Under the pieces are notes generated by a model. It saw only the letters and a list, made by a program, of their open reading frames with translations, was not told where the DNA came from and searched no databases. A program made the translations under genes and the position numbers. This document shows positions 49,674 to 58,394 of a DNA stretch of 64,000 nt, one piece after another. Each line of letters starts with the position of its first letter. Positions within the stretch are counted from its first letter, which is position 1. Origin of the DNA: Acidobacteriota bacterium (GTDB lineage: Bacteria; Acidobacteriota; Holophagae; Holophagales; Holophagaceae); NCBI GenBank assembly GCA_021794095.1, contig JAJYRN010000001.1, positions 1 through 64,000 on the forward strand, written 5' to 3'.

Positions 49674-50243
49674 ATGGATTTCTCCCGCTTTCTCGAACTG
49701 GTGCATACACAGGGCTGGCAGGGCTGGGCGCTCTGGCTGGTGCTGCTGGCCCAGGCGCTGCTCTGGGTGGGGCTGGTGCGTCTGCACCTGGCCCTGCGCC
49801 GGGAAGAGGCGCCCTGGGAGGAATGCGTCGGCAAGATCCGCAGCGCCTTCCTGCGCAAACTGGATGGCGCGGAGGAACTCCAGGAACTGAAGATCCACCG
49901 GTACGCGCCCCTGGTGGACCGGCTCATCGCCCTGCACTTCGCCGAGGAGAAGAGCGACCGCTTCGACCGCTGGCTGCTGCTGCGCTGGAAGGCCAAGGAG
50001 GGCCTGCGGCCCTACTGGATCCGCTGGGGGCACCTGATCATCGGCTTCGGCGTGGTGGTGTGGTTCCTTCAGGGGCTCCGCCTGGACATCGGCACGGCCC
50101 TGCTCAAAAAAACCCCCGCCGACCCGCGCCTGCTCTGGGTCTGGCTGGGTTATGCCATGGTGCTGGCCTGGAAGCAGGTGCGCCTCCACGGCAACCTCGA
50201 GCGCGTCCAGCGCAGTCTGCTGCTCCCCCGGCGGGATGAGTGA
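49674..50243 (+). CDS. Membrane protein of unknown function
   Basis: 189 aa; predicted helices at about 18-39, 118-137 and 152-166, with a central cytoplasmic segment rich in charged residues (KLDGAEELQELKIHRYAPLVDRL). No family recognised. Starts 3 nt after the exonuclease stop and overlaps yraN's GTG by 4 nt. Confidence 0.6.
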   Translation: MDFSRFLELVHTQGWQGWALWLVLLAQALLWVGLVRLHLALRREEAPWEECVGKIRSAFLRKLDGAEELQELKIHRYAPLVDRLIALHFAEEKSDRFDRWLLLRWKAKEGLRPYWIRWGHLIIGFGVVVWFLQGLRLDIGTALLKKTPADPRLLWVWLGYAMVLAWKQVRLHGNLERVQRSLLLPRRDE

Positions 50244-50623
50244 ACCGCACCCGGCGCGGTGAGGCAGCTCGCCGCCTGGGGGCCCGCACGGAGCGGCTGA
50301 CGCTCTGGCTGCTGTGGCTGCGGGGCTGGGATCTGGTGGCTTGGCGGCAGAAGCTGGGCCGCTGGGAGCTGGATCTGCTGGTGAGCCGGGGACCGGAGCT
50401 GCGCCTGGTGGAGGTCAAGGCCCGCCGACCCGGGGCCTGGGTGGGCGCGGACACGGCCCTTTCCCCCGAGCAGCGCCAGCGCCTCCAGCGGGCGTTGCGC
50501 TCCTGGCTGGATCGCGTACCCTGGCCGGGCGGCGTCACCTTCCAGCGGGTGAGCTGGTCGGGGCTCCGGTACCGGTTCCATCCGCCGGAACGCTGGGATT
50601 CGCTGAAGATCCCCCGCGGCTAG
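50240..50623 (+). CDS. YraN family (UPF0102) endonuclease-like protein
   Basis: 127 aa. The restriction-endonuclease-like core keeps GRWELDLLVSRGPELRLVEVKAR, the Glu-Asp...Glu-x-Lys pattern. Family role unresolved, linked to recombination or repair. GTG start overlaps the previous stop. Ends 16 nt before a sigma-54 promoter. Confidence 0.85.
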   Translation: MNRTRRGEAARRLGARTERLTLWLLWLRGWDLVAWRQKLGRWELDLLVSRGPELRLVEVKARRPGAWVGADTALSPEQRQRLQRALRSWLDRVPWPGGVTFQRVSWSGLRYRFHPPERWDSLKIPRG

Positions 50624-50639
50624 ACCCGGAAGGTGCGCT

Positions 50640-50654
50640 TGGCACAGCCCTCGC
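50640..50654 (+). promoter_or_regulatory. Sigma-54 promoter of the flagellar cluster
   Basis: TGGCACAGCCCTCGC matches the sigma-54 consensus (TGGCAC...TTGC) at 9-10 of 11 defined positions; GG (-24) and GC (-12) are exactly 10 nt apart. Expected start about 50665, roughly 12 nt ahead of the flhA ATG at 50677. Implies RpoN plus an enhancer-binding activator control flhA to fliN. Confidence 0.72.
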
Positions 50655-50676
50655 CCCGCACCCATCGGGTGTCGGT

Positions 50677-52776
50677 ATGTTGACCTTCCTGGACCGTCTG
50701 CTTCCGTTCATGGGCCGCTTGGCCAAGCGGTCGGACCTCGCTGCGCCCATCTTCGTGCTGATCGTGCTGATCGTGATGATCATGCCGCTGCCCGCCTTCA
50801 TGGTGGACCTGCTCATCGTCCTGAACATCACTCTGAGCCTGCTGATCCTGATGGTGGGCATGTATGTCCCCCGCCCCAAGGAGTTCAGTTCCTACCCCTC
50901 GGTGCTGCTGGTGGTGACGCTTTTCCGTCTGTCCATCAACGTGGCCACCACCCGCCGGATCCTGCTCTATGCCGGCGACCAGGGCCCGGATGCGGCCGGC
51001 AACATGGTGCGATCCTTCGGCCAGTTCGTGGTGGGCGGCAGCTACGTGGTGGGCCTGGTGGTCTTCCTGGTGCTGCTGGCCATCCAGTTCCTGGTCATCA
51101 ACCACGGTGCCGGCCGCATCGCCGAGGTGACAGCCCGGTTCACCCTGGACGCCATGCCCGGCAAGCAGATGGCCATTGATGCGGATCTGAACGCTGGCTA
51201 CATCGACGAACAGGAAGCCCGCCGCCGCCGGAAGGATCTCCAGGAGGAGGCCGGCTTCTATGGGTCCATGGACGGCGCGGTGAAGTTCACCCAGCGGGAC
51301 GCGGTGGCCTCGCTCATCATCCTGACCGTCAACATCGTGGCCGGCATCATCCTCGGCGTGGTGCAGTACCACCTGCCCATCACCCAGGCCCTGCAGACCT
51401 ACACCCTCCTGACCGTGGGCGATGGCCTGGTCACCGTCATTCCGAGTCTGCTGGTGAGCGTCGGCGGCGCCATCCTCACCACCCGCAGCAGCGCGGACAC
51501 CAACGGTCTGGGCGGCGAGGTGCTGGGCCAGCTCGGGGCCGATGCCCGCCCCCTGTTCATCGCGGCGGCCGCCTTGTTCCTCTTCGGCGCGGTGCCGGGG
51601 CTGCCCCTGTTCCCCTTCTGGGCCATGGGTTCCATTTTCGGGATCATGGCCTACGCGGCCTGGAAGCTCCCCAAGCCCACACCGGCCGCCCTGGCGGCCG
51701 AAGCCGCCACCGCCGAAAAAGCCAAAGCCGCCGCCGAGTCGGGCGAGCGGGTGGAAGGTCTCCTCAAGCTGGATCTGCTGGGCCTGGAGGTGGGCTACGG
51801 ACTCATCCCCATGCTGGATGTGAACCAGGGCGGCACCGTGCTGGAGCGCATCAAGGCCGTACGCCGCCAGATGGCCCAGGAGCTGGGCATCGTGGTGCCA
51901 CCGGTCCGCATCCGGGACAACCTGCAACTACCCCCCAATACCTACCGCATCCTCCTGCGGGGCGAGGAAATCGCCCGAGCGGACCTCCTGCCGAACCAGT
52001 TCATGGCCATGAACCCCGGCACCGCCACCGAGGATCTGGCCGGCGCGCCCGCCAAGGAACCCGCCTTCGGCCTGCCCGCCTACTGGATCCCCGAGGGCAT
52101 GAAGGACCGGGCCCAGATGATCGGCTACACCGTGGTGGAACCGGCGACGGTGCTCACGACCCACCTCTCCGAGCTCATCAAGCAGCACGCACCGGAACTC
52201 CTCGGCCGCAGCGAAGTCCAGCACCTCCTGGACACCCTGAAGGAATCCACACCGCGGCTGGTGGATGAGATCATCCCCAACCTGCTCACCATCGGCCTGC
52301 TCCAGAAGGTCATGCAGAACCTCCTGCGGGAGCGCGTACCCGTGCGCGACCTGGGCCGCATCCTGGAAACCGCGGCGGATGCCGCCGGCATGACCAAGGA
52401 TGTGGGCCTCATCACCGAGTACGTCCGGCAGGCCCTGGGCCGCGTGCTCACGGGGCCGCACCTTTCGGAGACCGGGGAGCTGGGCGTCCTCGTCCTCGAT
52501 CCCCAGATCGAGCAGACGCTCCAGGGCGGCATCGAGCAGACCGACCGGGGCAGTTTCCTGGCCCTGGAGCCGAACCGCAGCCAGGAGGTGCTGGGCCGCA
52601 TCGCCAATGGCATCGCCGCCATGCTCCCCGGCGCCCAGCCCGTGCTGCTCACCAGTCCCATCATCCGGCCCCACCTGCGCCGCCTGCTGGAACGGGCCCT
52701 GCCCCACCTCGTGGTGCTGAGCCACAGCGAGATCCCCTCCGACGTCCGCGTCGTGAACCTCGGAACCGTTTCATGA
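50677..52776 (+). CDS. flhA: Flagellar export gate protein FlhA
   Basis: 699 aa. Eight predicted helices in the first 330 residues, with the FHIPEP signature (RPKEFSSYPSVLLVVTLFRLSINV); cytoplasmic domain beyond about 350 binds export chaperones. Typical length. In-frame ORF extends far upstream, but the ATG fits the sigma-54 promoter. FlhB, FliP, FliQ and FliR are not in the window. Confidence 0.96.
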   Translation: MLTFLDRLLPFMGRLAKRSDLAAPIFVLIVLIVMIMPLPAFMVDLLIVLNITLSLLILMVGMYVPRPKEFSSYPSVLLVVTLFRLSINVATTRRILLYAGDQGPDAAGNMVRSFGQFVVGGSYVVGLVVFLVLLAIQFLVINHGAGRIAEVTARFTLDAMPGKQMAIDADLNAGYIDEQEARRRRKDLQEEAGFYGSMDGAVKFTQRDAVASLIILTVNIVAGIILGVVQYHLPITQALQTYTLLTVGDGLVTVIPSLLVSVGGAILTTRSSADTNGLGGEVLGQLGADARPLFIAAAALFLFGAVPGLPLFPFWAMGSIFGIMAYAAWKLPKPTPAALAAEAATAEKAKAAAESGERVEGLLKLDLLGLEVGYGLIPMLDVNQGGTVLERIKAVRRQMAQELGIVVPPVRIRDNLQLPPNTYRILLRGEEIARADLLPNQFMAMNPGTATEDLAGAPAKEPAFGLPAYWIPEGMKDRAQMIGYTVVEPATVLTTHLSELIKQHAPELLGRSEVQHLLDTLKESTPRLVDEIIPNLLTIGLLQKVMQNLLRERVPVRDLGRILETAADAAGMTKDVGLITEYVRQALGRVLTGPHLSETGELGVLVLDPQIEQTLQGGIEQTDRGSFLALEPNRSQEVLGRIANGIAAMLPGAQPVLLTSPIIRPHLRRLLERALPHLVVLSHSEIPSDVRVVNLGTVS

Positions 52777-52786
52777 AGGGTGACCG

Positions 52787-54076
52787 ATGCGTGTGAAGAC
52801 CTTCGAAGCCGCCTCCATGCAGGAAGCCCTCGACACCGTGAAGCGCGAGATGGGCGAGGAGGCCTTCATCCTCTCCACCAAGACTCGCCGCCGACCCTCG
52901 GCACTGGGTCTGGGAGAGGAAGCAGTCATCGAGGTCACCGCCGCCGTGGACGAAGCCGCCGCGCCGGCGCCCAAGGCCCCGGCGGCAGTAGCCCCGGCCC
53001 TCACCTACGGCCTGCGTCCTCCCCTGGAAACGCCCGGGCTCCGAACTGCCCGGGAGGCTCCCCGGCCCCAGGCCGGCCCCCCCGCGCCGCCCCTGGATCT
53101 GCAGCCCCTGCGCCGCGAACTGCTGGAAATCAAGGGCGCCGTGGCCGCCCTCAAGGACAACGACACGCGAAACGCCGCCATCCTCGGCGAGCTGGACCGC
53201 CTGAAGTCCATGCTCACCCGGCTCCAGCGCCAGGGCATGCCGCCCGCCCAGCTCCAGCTTCCCCCGAGCCTGCTGGACCTCTACAGCGATCTGGCCGCCA
53301 ACGATGTCGAGCCCATGATCGCGCTCCGGCTCTGCGAATTCGCGCAGCGGGCCCTGGTTGAGCAGGAAGGCGATGCCGCCGCCGGTACGGTGGATCCCGA
53401 GCGGGCCCGGCTCTACCTGCGCCGCGTCATCGCCGACTTCATCCCCGTGGCGCCCCCCATCCAGCTCGAGCCAGGGAAGATGCAGGTGGCCGCCCTGGTC
53501 GGCCCCACCGGGGTGGGCAAGACCACCACCCTGGCCAAGCTCGCGGCCTATGCCCAGCTCAAGCTCAAGCAGAAGGTGGCCCTGATCACCCTGGACACCT
53601 ACCGCCTGGCGGCGGTGGACCAGCTCCAGCAGTACGCCCAGATCCTCCAGGTGCCCATGCATGTCGCCCTCACGGTGGAGGATCTCCGCGGCGCCTTCCG
53701 CTTCTACCAGGACCGGGCCCTGGTGCTCATTGACACGCCGGGGCACAGCCCCAAGGACACGGAAACCCTGGGCCAGCTGCGGGCCCTGCTGGACGAGCTG
53801 CCCGAGGTGGAAACGCACCTGGTGCTGTCCGCGACCACCAAACCACGGGATCTCACCGAGATCGCCGCCCGCTACGAGCCCCTGCGCCCCACCCGGCTGC
53901 TGTTCACCAAACTGGACGAGACCTCGACCTACGGCCCCATCCTCAGCACCCTCGTGCGGGTGAAGCGCCCCCTCAGCTACCTCGGCACGGGCCAGGAAGT
54001 GCCCGAAGCCCTTGAACTGGCCACCAGCCGGCGGGTGGCGGATCTCATCCTGCCCACCGCGAAGGAGGTTCAATGA
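52787..54076 (+). CDS. flhF: Flagellar GTPase FlhF
   Basis: 429 aa SRP-type GTPase. N-terminus MRVKTFEAASMQEAL is typical. G1 GPTGVGKTTTLAKL (about 240), G2/G3 'LDTYRLAAVDQL' and 'LVLIDTPGHSP', G4 FTKLDE. Determines flagellar pole placement and number. Pro/Ala-rich linker (about 45-105). Stop overlaps flhG by ATGA. Confidence 0.95.
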   Translation: MRVKTFEAASMQEALDTVKREMGEEAFILSTKTRRRPSALGLGEEAVIEVTAAVDEAAAPAPKAPAAVAPALTYGLRPPLETPGLRTAREAPRPQAGPPAPPLDLQPLRRELLEIKGAVAALKDNDTRNAAILGELDRLKSMLTRLQRQGMPPAQLQLPPSLLDLYSDLAANDVEPMIALRLCEFAQRALVEQEGDAAAGTVDPERARLYLRRVIADFIPVAPPIQLEPGKMQVAALVGPTGVGKTTTLAKLAAYAQLKLKQKVALITLDTYRLAAVDQLQQYAQILQVPMHVALTVEDLRGAFRFYQDRALVLIDTPGHSPKDTETLGQLRALLDELPEVETHLVLSATTKPRDLTEIAARYEPLRPTRLLFTKLDETSTYGPILSTLVRVKRPLSYLGTGQEVPEALELATSRRVADLILPTAKEVQ

Positions 54077-54939
54077 ACGACCAGGCCTCCCGTCTCCGCA
54101 GCATGGCGCAGGGGCACCACGCCGATCCGCCCCTGTTCGCGGCCCGGGTAATGGCGATCACCTCCGGCAAGGGCGGCGTGGGCAAGACGAACGTCGTGGC
54201 CGGCCTGGCGCAATCCCTGGCCCAGCAGGGCCAGCGGGTGGTGGTCATGGACGCGGACTTCGGCCTGGCCAACTTGGACATCCTGCTGGGCCTGTCGCCC
54301 AAGTACACCCTGGAGCACGTGCTCCGCGGCGAGAAGGTGCTGGAGGAGATCCTCCTCGAAAGCCCCTACGGCGTGCGGATCATCCCCGCCAGCAGCGGCA
54401 TCCAGGAACTCACCCGGCTGGATACCGCCGCCGAGCTGCGTCTCGTGCAGGGGCTCCAGCGCGTGGCGGAAACCGCGGACTGGCTGCTCATTGACACCGC
54501 CGCCGGCATCCACGATTCCGTGGTGAAGCTGCTCATGGCGGCCCAGGAAGTCATCCTCGTGACCACCCCCGAGCCCACGAGCCTGGTGGATGCCTACGCC
54601 ATGGTGAAGGTGCTGCACCTCCGCGATGCCGCCAAGCCCCTCTGGCTGCTGATCAACAACGGCCAGAGCCTGGACGAGGCCCAGGAGACCGTGGAGCAGC
54701 TCCAGGCCGCCACGGAACGCTTCCTGGGCAAACAGCTCCGGGTGCTCGGTGCCGTCCCCTCGGACCCCCATGTGCTCCAGGCGGTGCGCCAGCAGAAAGG
54801 CGTGGTGGATCTCTTCCCGCGGAGTCCCGCGGCCCAGGCCTTCCGAGCCCTGGCCGGGCAGCTCCTGGGCCAGGTATCCTTGCAGCCCGATGGCTTTGCG
54901 GCATTCTGGAGACAGCTTGCCTCGGATGATGCTCCCTAG
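54073..54939 (+). CDS. flhG: Flagellar number regulator FlhG (MinD-like ATPase)
   Basis: 288 aa. Deviant Walker A SGKGGVGKTN (31-40) and switch VVMDADFGLANLD; Walker B/other motif 'LLIDTAAGI'. Partner of FlhF, limits flagellar number; cytoplasmic, membrane-binding C-terminal helix possible. Also called FleN/YlxH. Confidence 0.95.
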   Translation: MNDQASRLRSMAQGHHADPPLFAARVMAITSGKGGVGKTNVVAGLAQSLAQQGQRVVVMDADFGLANLDILLGLSPKYTLEHVLRGEKVLEEILLESPYGVRIIPASSGIQELTRLDTAAELRLVQGLQRVAETADWLLIDTAAGIHDSVVKLLMAAQEVILVTTPEPTSLVDAYAMVKVLHLRDAAKPLWLLINNGQSLDEAQETVEQLQAATERFLGKQLRVLGAVPSDPHVLQAVRQQKGVVDLFPRSPAAQAFRALAGQLLGQVSLQPDGFAAFWRQLASDDAP

Positions 54940-54951
54940 CCCCCGGACCCC

Positions 54952-55857
54952 ATGACCCCGTTCCCGAACCCGCCCGCCGACGCTGGCCCACCGCTGAGCG
55001 AAGATGCGCTCCACGCCGCCGTCCAGTCGGCTCCCGCCGCGCTCCGCCCCTGGGCGGCGCTCGCGGCGGCCAAGGCCTACGGCAAGGGTCTGCCCCTGCA
55101 TCCGGTCGCGGCCCATGCGGAGGGCGACGAGGCGCCGGAACCCTTCGACCGCGAGAACCGCGAACAGATCATCAAGGACTACGTGCCCCTGGTGAAGTTC
55201 GTGGCCCATCGCATCGCGTCGCGCCTGCCCTCCCATGTGGAGCTGGACGATCTCATCCACAGCGGCATCCTCGGCCTCATGGACGCCATCGAGAAGTTCG
55301 AACCGGCGCGGAACATCAAGTTCAAGACCTACGCCGAGCTGAGGGTCAAGGGCGCCATCCTGGACGGCCTGCGGGATCTGGACTGGGTGCCCCGCAGCCT
55401 TCGCCGCAAGAAGAAGGATATCGAGGGGGCCTACCACGATCTGGAACAGCAGATGGGCCGGGCCGCCACGGACGAGGAAGTGGCCGCCCATCTGGGCATC
55501 CCCCTCGATGACCTGCACAAGAGCCTCGATGAGCTGAAGGGCGTGACCCTGGGCGCCTTCGTGGAGGCGGGCGAGGACGGCGAGGGCGAGAGCCTCATCA
55601 GCTTCGTGCCGGATCCCGACGCCGAGGATCCCCACCACACCTTCCAGGCGGCGGAACTCAAAGCCATCCTCCGGGTGGCGGTGGAGGTGCTGCCCAAGAA
55701 GGAGAAGTTCGTGGTGCAGCTCTACTATTTCGACGAGCTGACCATGAAGGAAATCGGCACCCTCCTGAACATCACCGAGTCGCGGGTATCCCAATTGCAT
55801 ACCAAGGCCATGCTGCGGCTCCGGGGCAAGCTCCTGGAACAGCGCATCGAGGGGTAG
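54952..55857 (+). CDS. fliA: RNA polymerase sigma-28 (FliA/WhiG family) factor
   Basis: 301 aa. Sigma-2 region (about 70-145: YVPLVKFVAHRI, DLIHSGILGLMDAIEKFEP), sigma-3 and sigma-4 (about 240-295: YFDELTMKEIGTLLNITESRVSQL). Drives late flagellar genes. About 60 extra N-terminal residues, Pro/Ala-rich, precede the core; a later internal start was not evident. Confidence 0.93.
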   Translation: MTPFPNPPADAGPPLSEDALHAAVQSAPAALRPWAALAAAKAYGKGLPLHPVAAHAEGDEAPEPFDRENREQIIKDYVPLVKFVAHRIASRLPSHVELDDLIHSGILGLMDAIEKFEPARNIKFKTYAELRVKGAILDGLRDLDWVPRSLRRKKKDIEGAYHDLEQQMGRAATDEEVAAHLGIPLDDLHKSLDELKGVTLGAFVEAGEDGEGESLISFVPDPDAEDPHHTFQAAELKAILRVAVEVLPKKEKFVVQLYYFDELTMKEIGTLLNITESRVSQLHTKAMLRLRGKLLEQRIEG

Positions 55858-55860
55858 CCC

Positions 55861-56877
55861 ATGGCCAAGATCCTGAGCCAGGAAGAGGTTGATGCACTGT
55901 TGAAGTCCCACAGCCGGGCGGGGGCCAAGGCCCCGGCGGGCGCCGCGCCCGAACGTGGAGCGCCCTCGGCCCAGGCAAAAAAAGCCCAGGCGCAACGTAA
56001 AGTCACCCTCTACAACTTCCGCCGCCCCGACCGGGTCAGCCGGGAGCAGATGCGCTCCCTGCATTTCATGCACGACCGCTTCGCCCGCAACTTCTCCAGT
56101 TCCCTCAGCGCCTATCTGCGGACCATCACCGAAGTGAACCTGGTCAGCGTCGAGCAGCTCAGCTACCAGGAGTTCCTGCTCTCCGTACCGGATCCCACCT
56201 GCTTCAACGCCATCTCTATCAAGCCCCTGGAGGGCGCCCTGGCGCTGGAAGTGAACCCCACGCTGGTGTTCCCCATCATTGACAAGATGCTGGGCGGCCC
56301 GGGCGAACCCCTGAAGCAGCTCCGCACCATGACGGACATCGAGCAGAGCATCTTCGACGGCATCCTCAAGCTGCTGCTGGAGGATATGCGCGAGTCCTGG
56401 CGCGGCATCGTGGATCTGGATTTCCGCATCCAGGCCCGGGAGACCAGCCCTCAGCTCATCCAGATTGTGGCCCCCAACGAGGTGGTGCTGCTGGTGGTCT
56501 TCGAAGTGAAGATGGGCCCGGTGAGCGGCATGATCAACTTGGCCATCCCGAGCATCATCCTCGAGCCGATCTCGACCAAGTTCGACCAGGAGATGTTCAC
56601 CGGCTACAAGAAGTCCTCCACCTTCGAGGAAGCCCGGCTGCTCATGACCAGCCTCAAGCGCTGCCCCATGGAGGCCGCCGCAGAGATCCGGGGCACCAAC
56701 CTGCGGATGGAGGAGGTGCTCCAGCTCAAGGCGGGCGACCTGATCCCCCTCACCAAGCGCTTCGATGCGGAGCTGGACCTGGTGGTGGACGGACTCCCCC
56801 GCTTCACGGGCTTCGTGGCCCTGGATCCCAACGAAAAACGCGTCTTCCAAGTGACCGGCAGCCGGTCGGAGGGGTGA
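55861..56877 (+). CDS. fliM: Flagellar motor switch protein FliM
   Basis: 338 aa. N-terminal CheY-binding motif ILSQEEVDALL (4-14), a CheC-like middle domain with GGPGEPL, and a SpoA C-terminal domain (about 255-330). Builds the C-ring, linking rotor to chemotaxis. Starts 3 nt after the fliA stop. Confidence 0.96.
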   Translation: MAKILSQEEVDALLKSHSRAGAKAPAGAAPERGAPSAQAKKAQAQRKVTLYNFRRPDRVSREQMRSLHFMHDRFARNFSSSLSAYLRTITEVNLVSVEQLSYQEFLLSVPDPTCFNAISIKPLEGALALEVNPTLVFPIIDKMLGGPGEPLKQLRTMTDIEQSIFDGILKLLLEDMRESWRGIVDLDFRIQARETSPQLIQIVAPNEVVLLVVFEVKMGPVSGMINLAIPSIILEPISTKFDQEMFTGYKKSSTFEEARLLMTSLKRCPMEAAAEIRGTNLRMEEVLQLKAGDLIPLTKRFDAELDLVVDGLPRFTGFVALDPNEKRVFQVTGSRSEG

Positions 56878-56880
56878 GCC

Positions 56881-57822
56881 ATGGATGCCCGCGACACCGA
56901 GTTCTTCCAGAAAGTGGGGAGCGCCTTTGCGGAAAGCATGGCCTCCGTGTTCTCCATGCTCACCGGCCGCGAATTCCAGCTGGCCTCCTCCCCAGGTGAA
57001 GCCCTGCAACCCGCCGCCGTGGCCGCCCTGCATGAGAGCTCCACCATCCTGGTGAAGGCCCACTACCAGAAGGGGCTGAACGGCACGCTGATCTTCACGC
57101 TGCCCCTGAAGGAAGGCACCATGCTGGTGGATCTGATGCTCGGCGGCGAAGGCGCGCCCGCCGATGCCCTGGAGGGGGATTCCAAGGATGCGCTGGCCGA
57201 AACCTTCAACCAGGTCATGGGCAGTGCCAACCAGACCCTCTCCGATCTGGCCGGAGAAACCCTGTCCATCGCCAATGTGGACATCCTCGCGGCGGAACCG
57301 GCCGCCCTGGCTGAGCCCCTGGGCGCCGGCCCCTTCCAGGACGTGCCCCTCGCCACGACCCAGGACAGCCTGAAGACCACCATCCACCTGCTCATTCCCG
57401 ACCTGCTGCTCCAGCAGATGAAACGCAAGCTGGGGCTGGTGGAAGCGCCTCCGTCCGCCCCTGAGCCCGCACCCGCGCCCGCCACGAATTCCGTCTCGGC
57501 CAGCCTGACCGCCCCACCCCGCCAGGCCCCCGCCGCCACGGGCCCGGCGATGCCCATGGACACCGGCAACCTCGATCTGCTGCTGGATATCCAACTGCCC
57601 GTGGTGGTCCGGATGGGCCAGACCGAGATGGCGATGGGAGAGCTGTTGAAGCTCACCCCCGGCTCCATCCTGGAACTGAACCGCAGCGCCGATGCCCCCG
57701 TGGAGCTGCTGGTGAACGGCAAGCTCATCGCCAAGGGCGAAGTGGTGGTCGTGGATGGCAATTTCGCCTTCCGGATCACCGAGATCGAGAGCCGCGCGAA
57801 TCGCATCCGCAGCCTGGGCTGA
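56881..57822 (+). CDS. fliN: Flagellar switch protein FliN, FliY-like architecture
   Basis: 313 aa, much longer than E. coli FliN (137). N-terminal CheC-like domain (about 10-195) with a D-x3-E-x2-N pattern (DALAETFN), like FliY and CheC phosphatases; the Pro expected later is not at the usual place. Pro/Ala-rich linker (about 195-230), then SpoA domain (LDIQLPVVVRMGQTEMAMGE...). Could dephosphorylate CheY (inference). Confidence 0.92.
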   Translation: MDARDTEFFQKVGSAFAESMASVFSMLTGREFQLASSPGEALQPAAVAALHESSTILVKAHYQKGLNGTLIFTLPLKEGTMLVDLMLGGEGAPADALEGDSKDALAETFNQVMGSANQTLSDLAGETLSIANVDILAAEPAALAEPLGAGPFQDVPLATTQDSLKTTIHLLIPDLLLQQMKRKLGLVEAPPSAPEPAPAPATNSVSASLTAPPRQAPAATGPAMPMDTGNLDLLLDIQLPVVVRMGQTEMAMGELLKLTPGSILELNRSADAPVELLVNGKLIAKGEVVVVDGNFAFRITEIESRANRIRSLG

Positions 57823-57892
57823 AGAACGGATTAAACCCTCGGACCACCCGGGCATCCTATCTAGAATCTCTGTCTAGACAACCAGGGATGGA

Positions 57893-58177
57893 ATGATCCG
57901 ACTTCGCGCCTCGAAGCTGTGGCTAGTTGCTGGTTTGGCCGCCCTGATGATGGCCTGCGGCGGGGGGGGCGGCTCCACACCCCCACCGGCCACGGATGCC
58001 TGGGCCCCGGTGACCTCCGCCATCCTGGCCGCCCAGTCCCAGTTCCCCCACGGCCTCTGTGTGGAGGTGGCCACGCCACAGGGCGTCGTCTATTCGCAGA
58101 GCTTCGGCGGCTTCACCAACGCCACCCCGACCCTCGTGGCCTCGGCATCCAAGTGGGTGATCCGCACGGTGCCCTGA
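57893..58177 (+). pseudogene. Truncated serine hydrolase (beta-lactamase-fold) lipoprotein
   Basis: 94 codons. Lipobox LMMAC-GGGG, then QSQFPHGLCVEVATPQGVVYSQ-type text and SASKW (SxxK). The normal protein is about 400 aa; this ends 5 residues after SxxK with an unrelated tail (IRTVP), so it cannot be active. No matching remainder is seen downstream. A paired TCTAGA motif (57861-57877) lies before it. Confidence 0.6.
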
Positions 58178-58222
58178 GGGGCGCGGTGGACAGGGGCCGA
58201 CCTCGGCCGATAGGATGAGATC

Positions 58223-58321
58223 ATGTCGCTTTGTCTCTTCCGGATCGGACGCCCCGTCGGCAAGATCGCCACCCAGGTTGTGGAAGAGGCCTTCGAGCGC
58301 GAGGATGCCTGGAGCAAGTAA
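58223..58321 (+). CDS. Possible small protein
   Basis: 32 codons (MSLCLFRIGRPVGKIATQ...), ATG with AGGA 9 nt upstream, TAA stop. No family seen. Could be chance; the 217-nt gap between the truncated hydrolase and the P-type ATPase otherwise holds nothing clear. Confidence 0.2.
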   Translation: MSLCLFRIGRPVGKIATQVVEEAFEREDAWSK

Positions 58322-58394
58322 CCCTGAAGGCACGCCCTTCCAGGTCAAGGGTCCATCGGACCCCCAGAGATTGCCTCCCACCCAAGGAGATTCC

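Noticed and set aside
54070-57855. 1261-aa minus-strand frame opposite flhG-fliN
   Set aside because: Spans several real flagellar genes; typical antisense artefact of GC-rich code.
58205-58214. GCCGATA as a FliA -10 site
   Set aside because: No TAAA-type -35 at the right distance; single short match.
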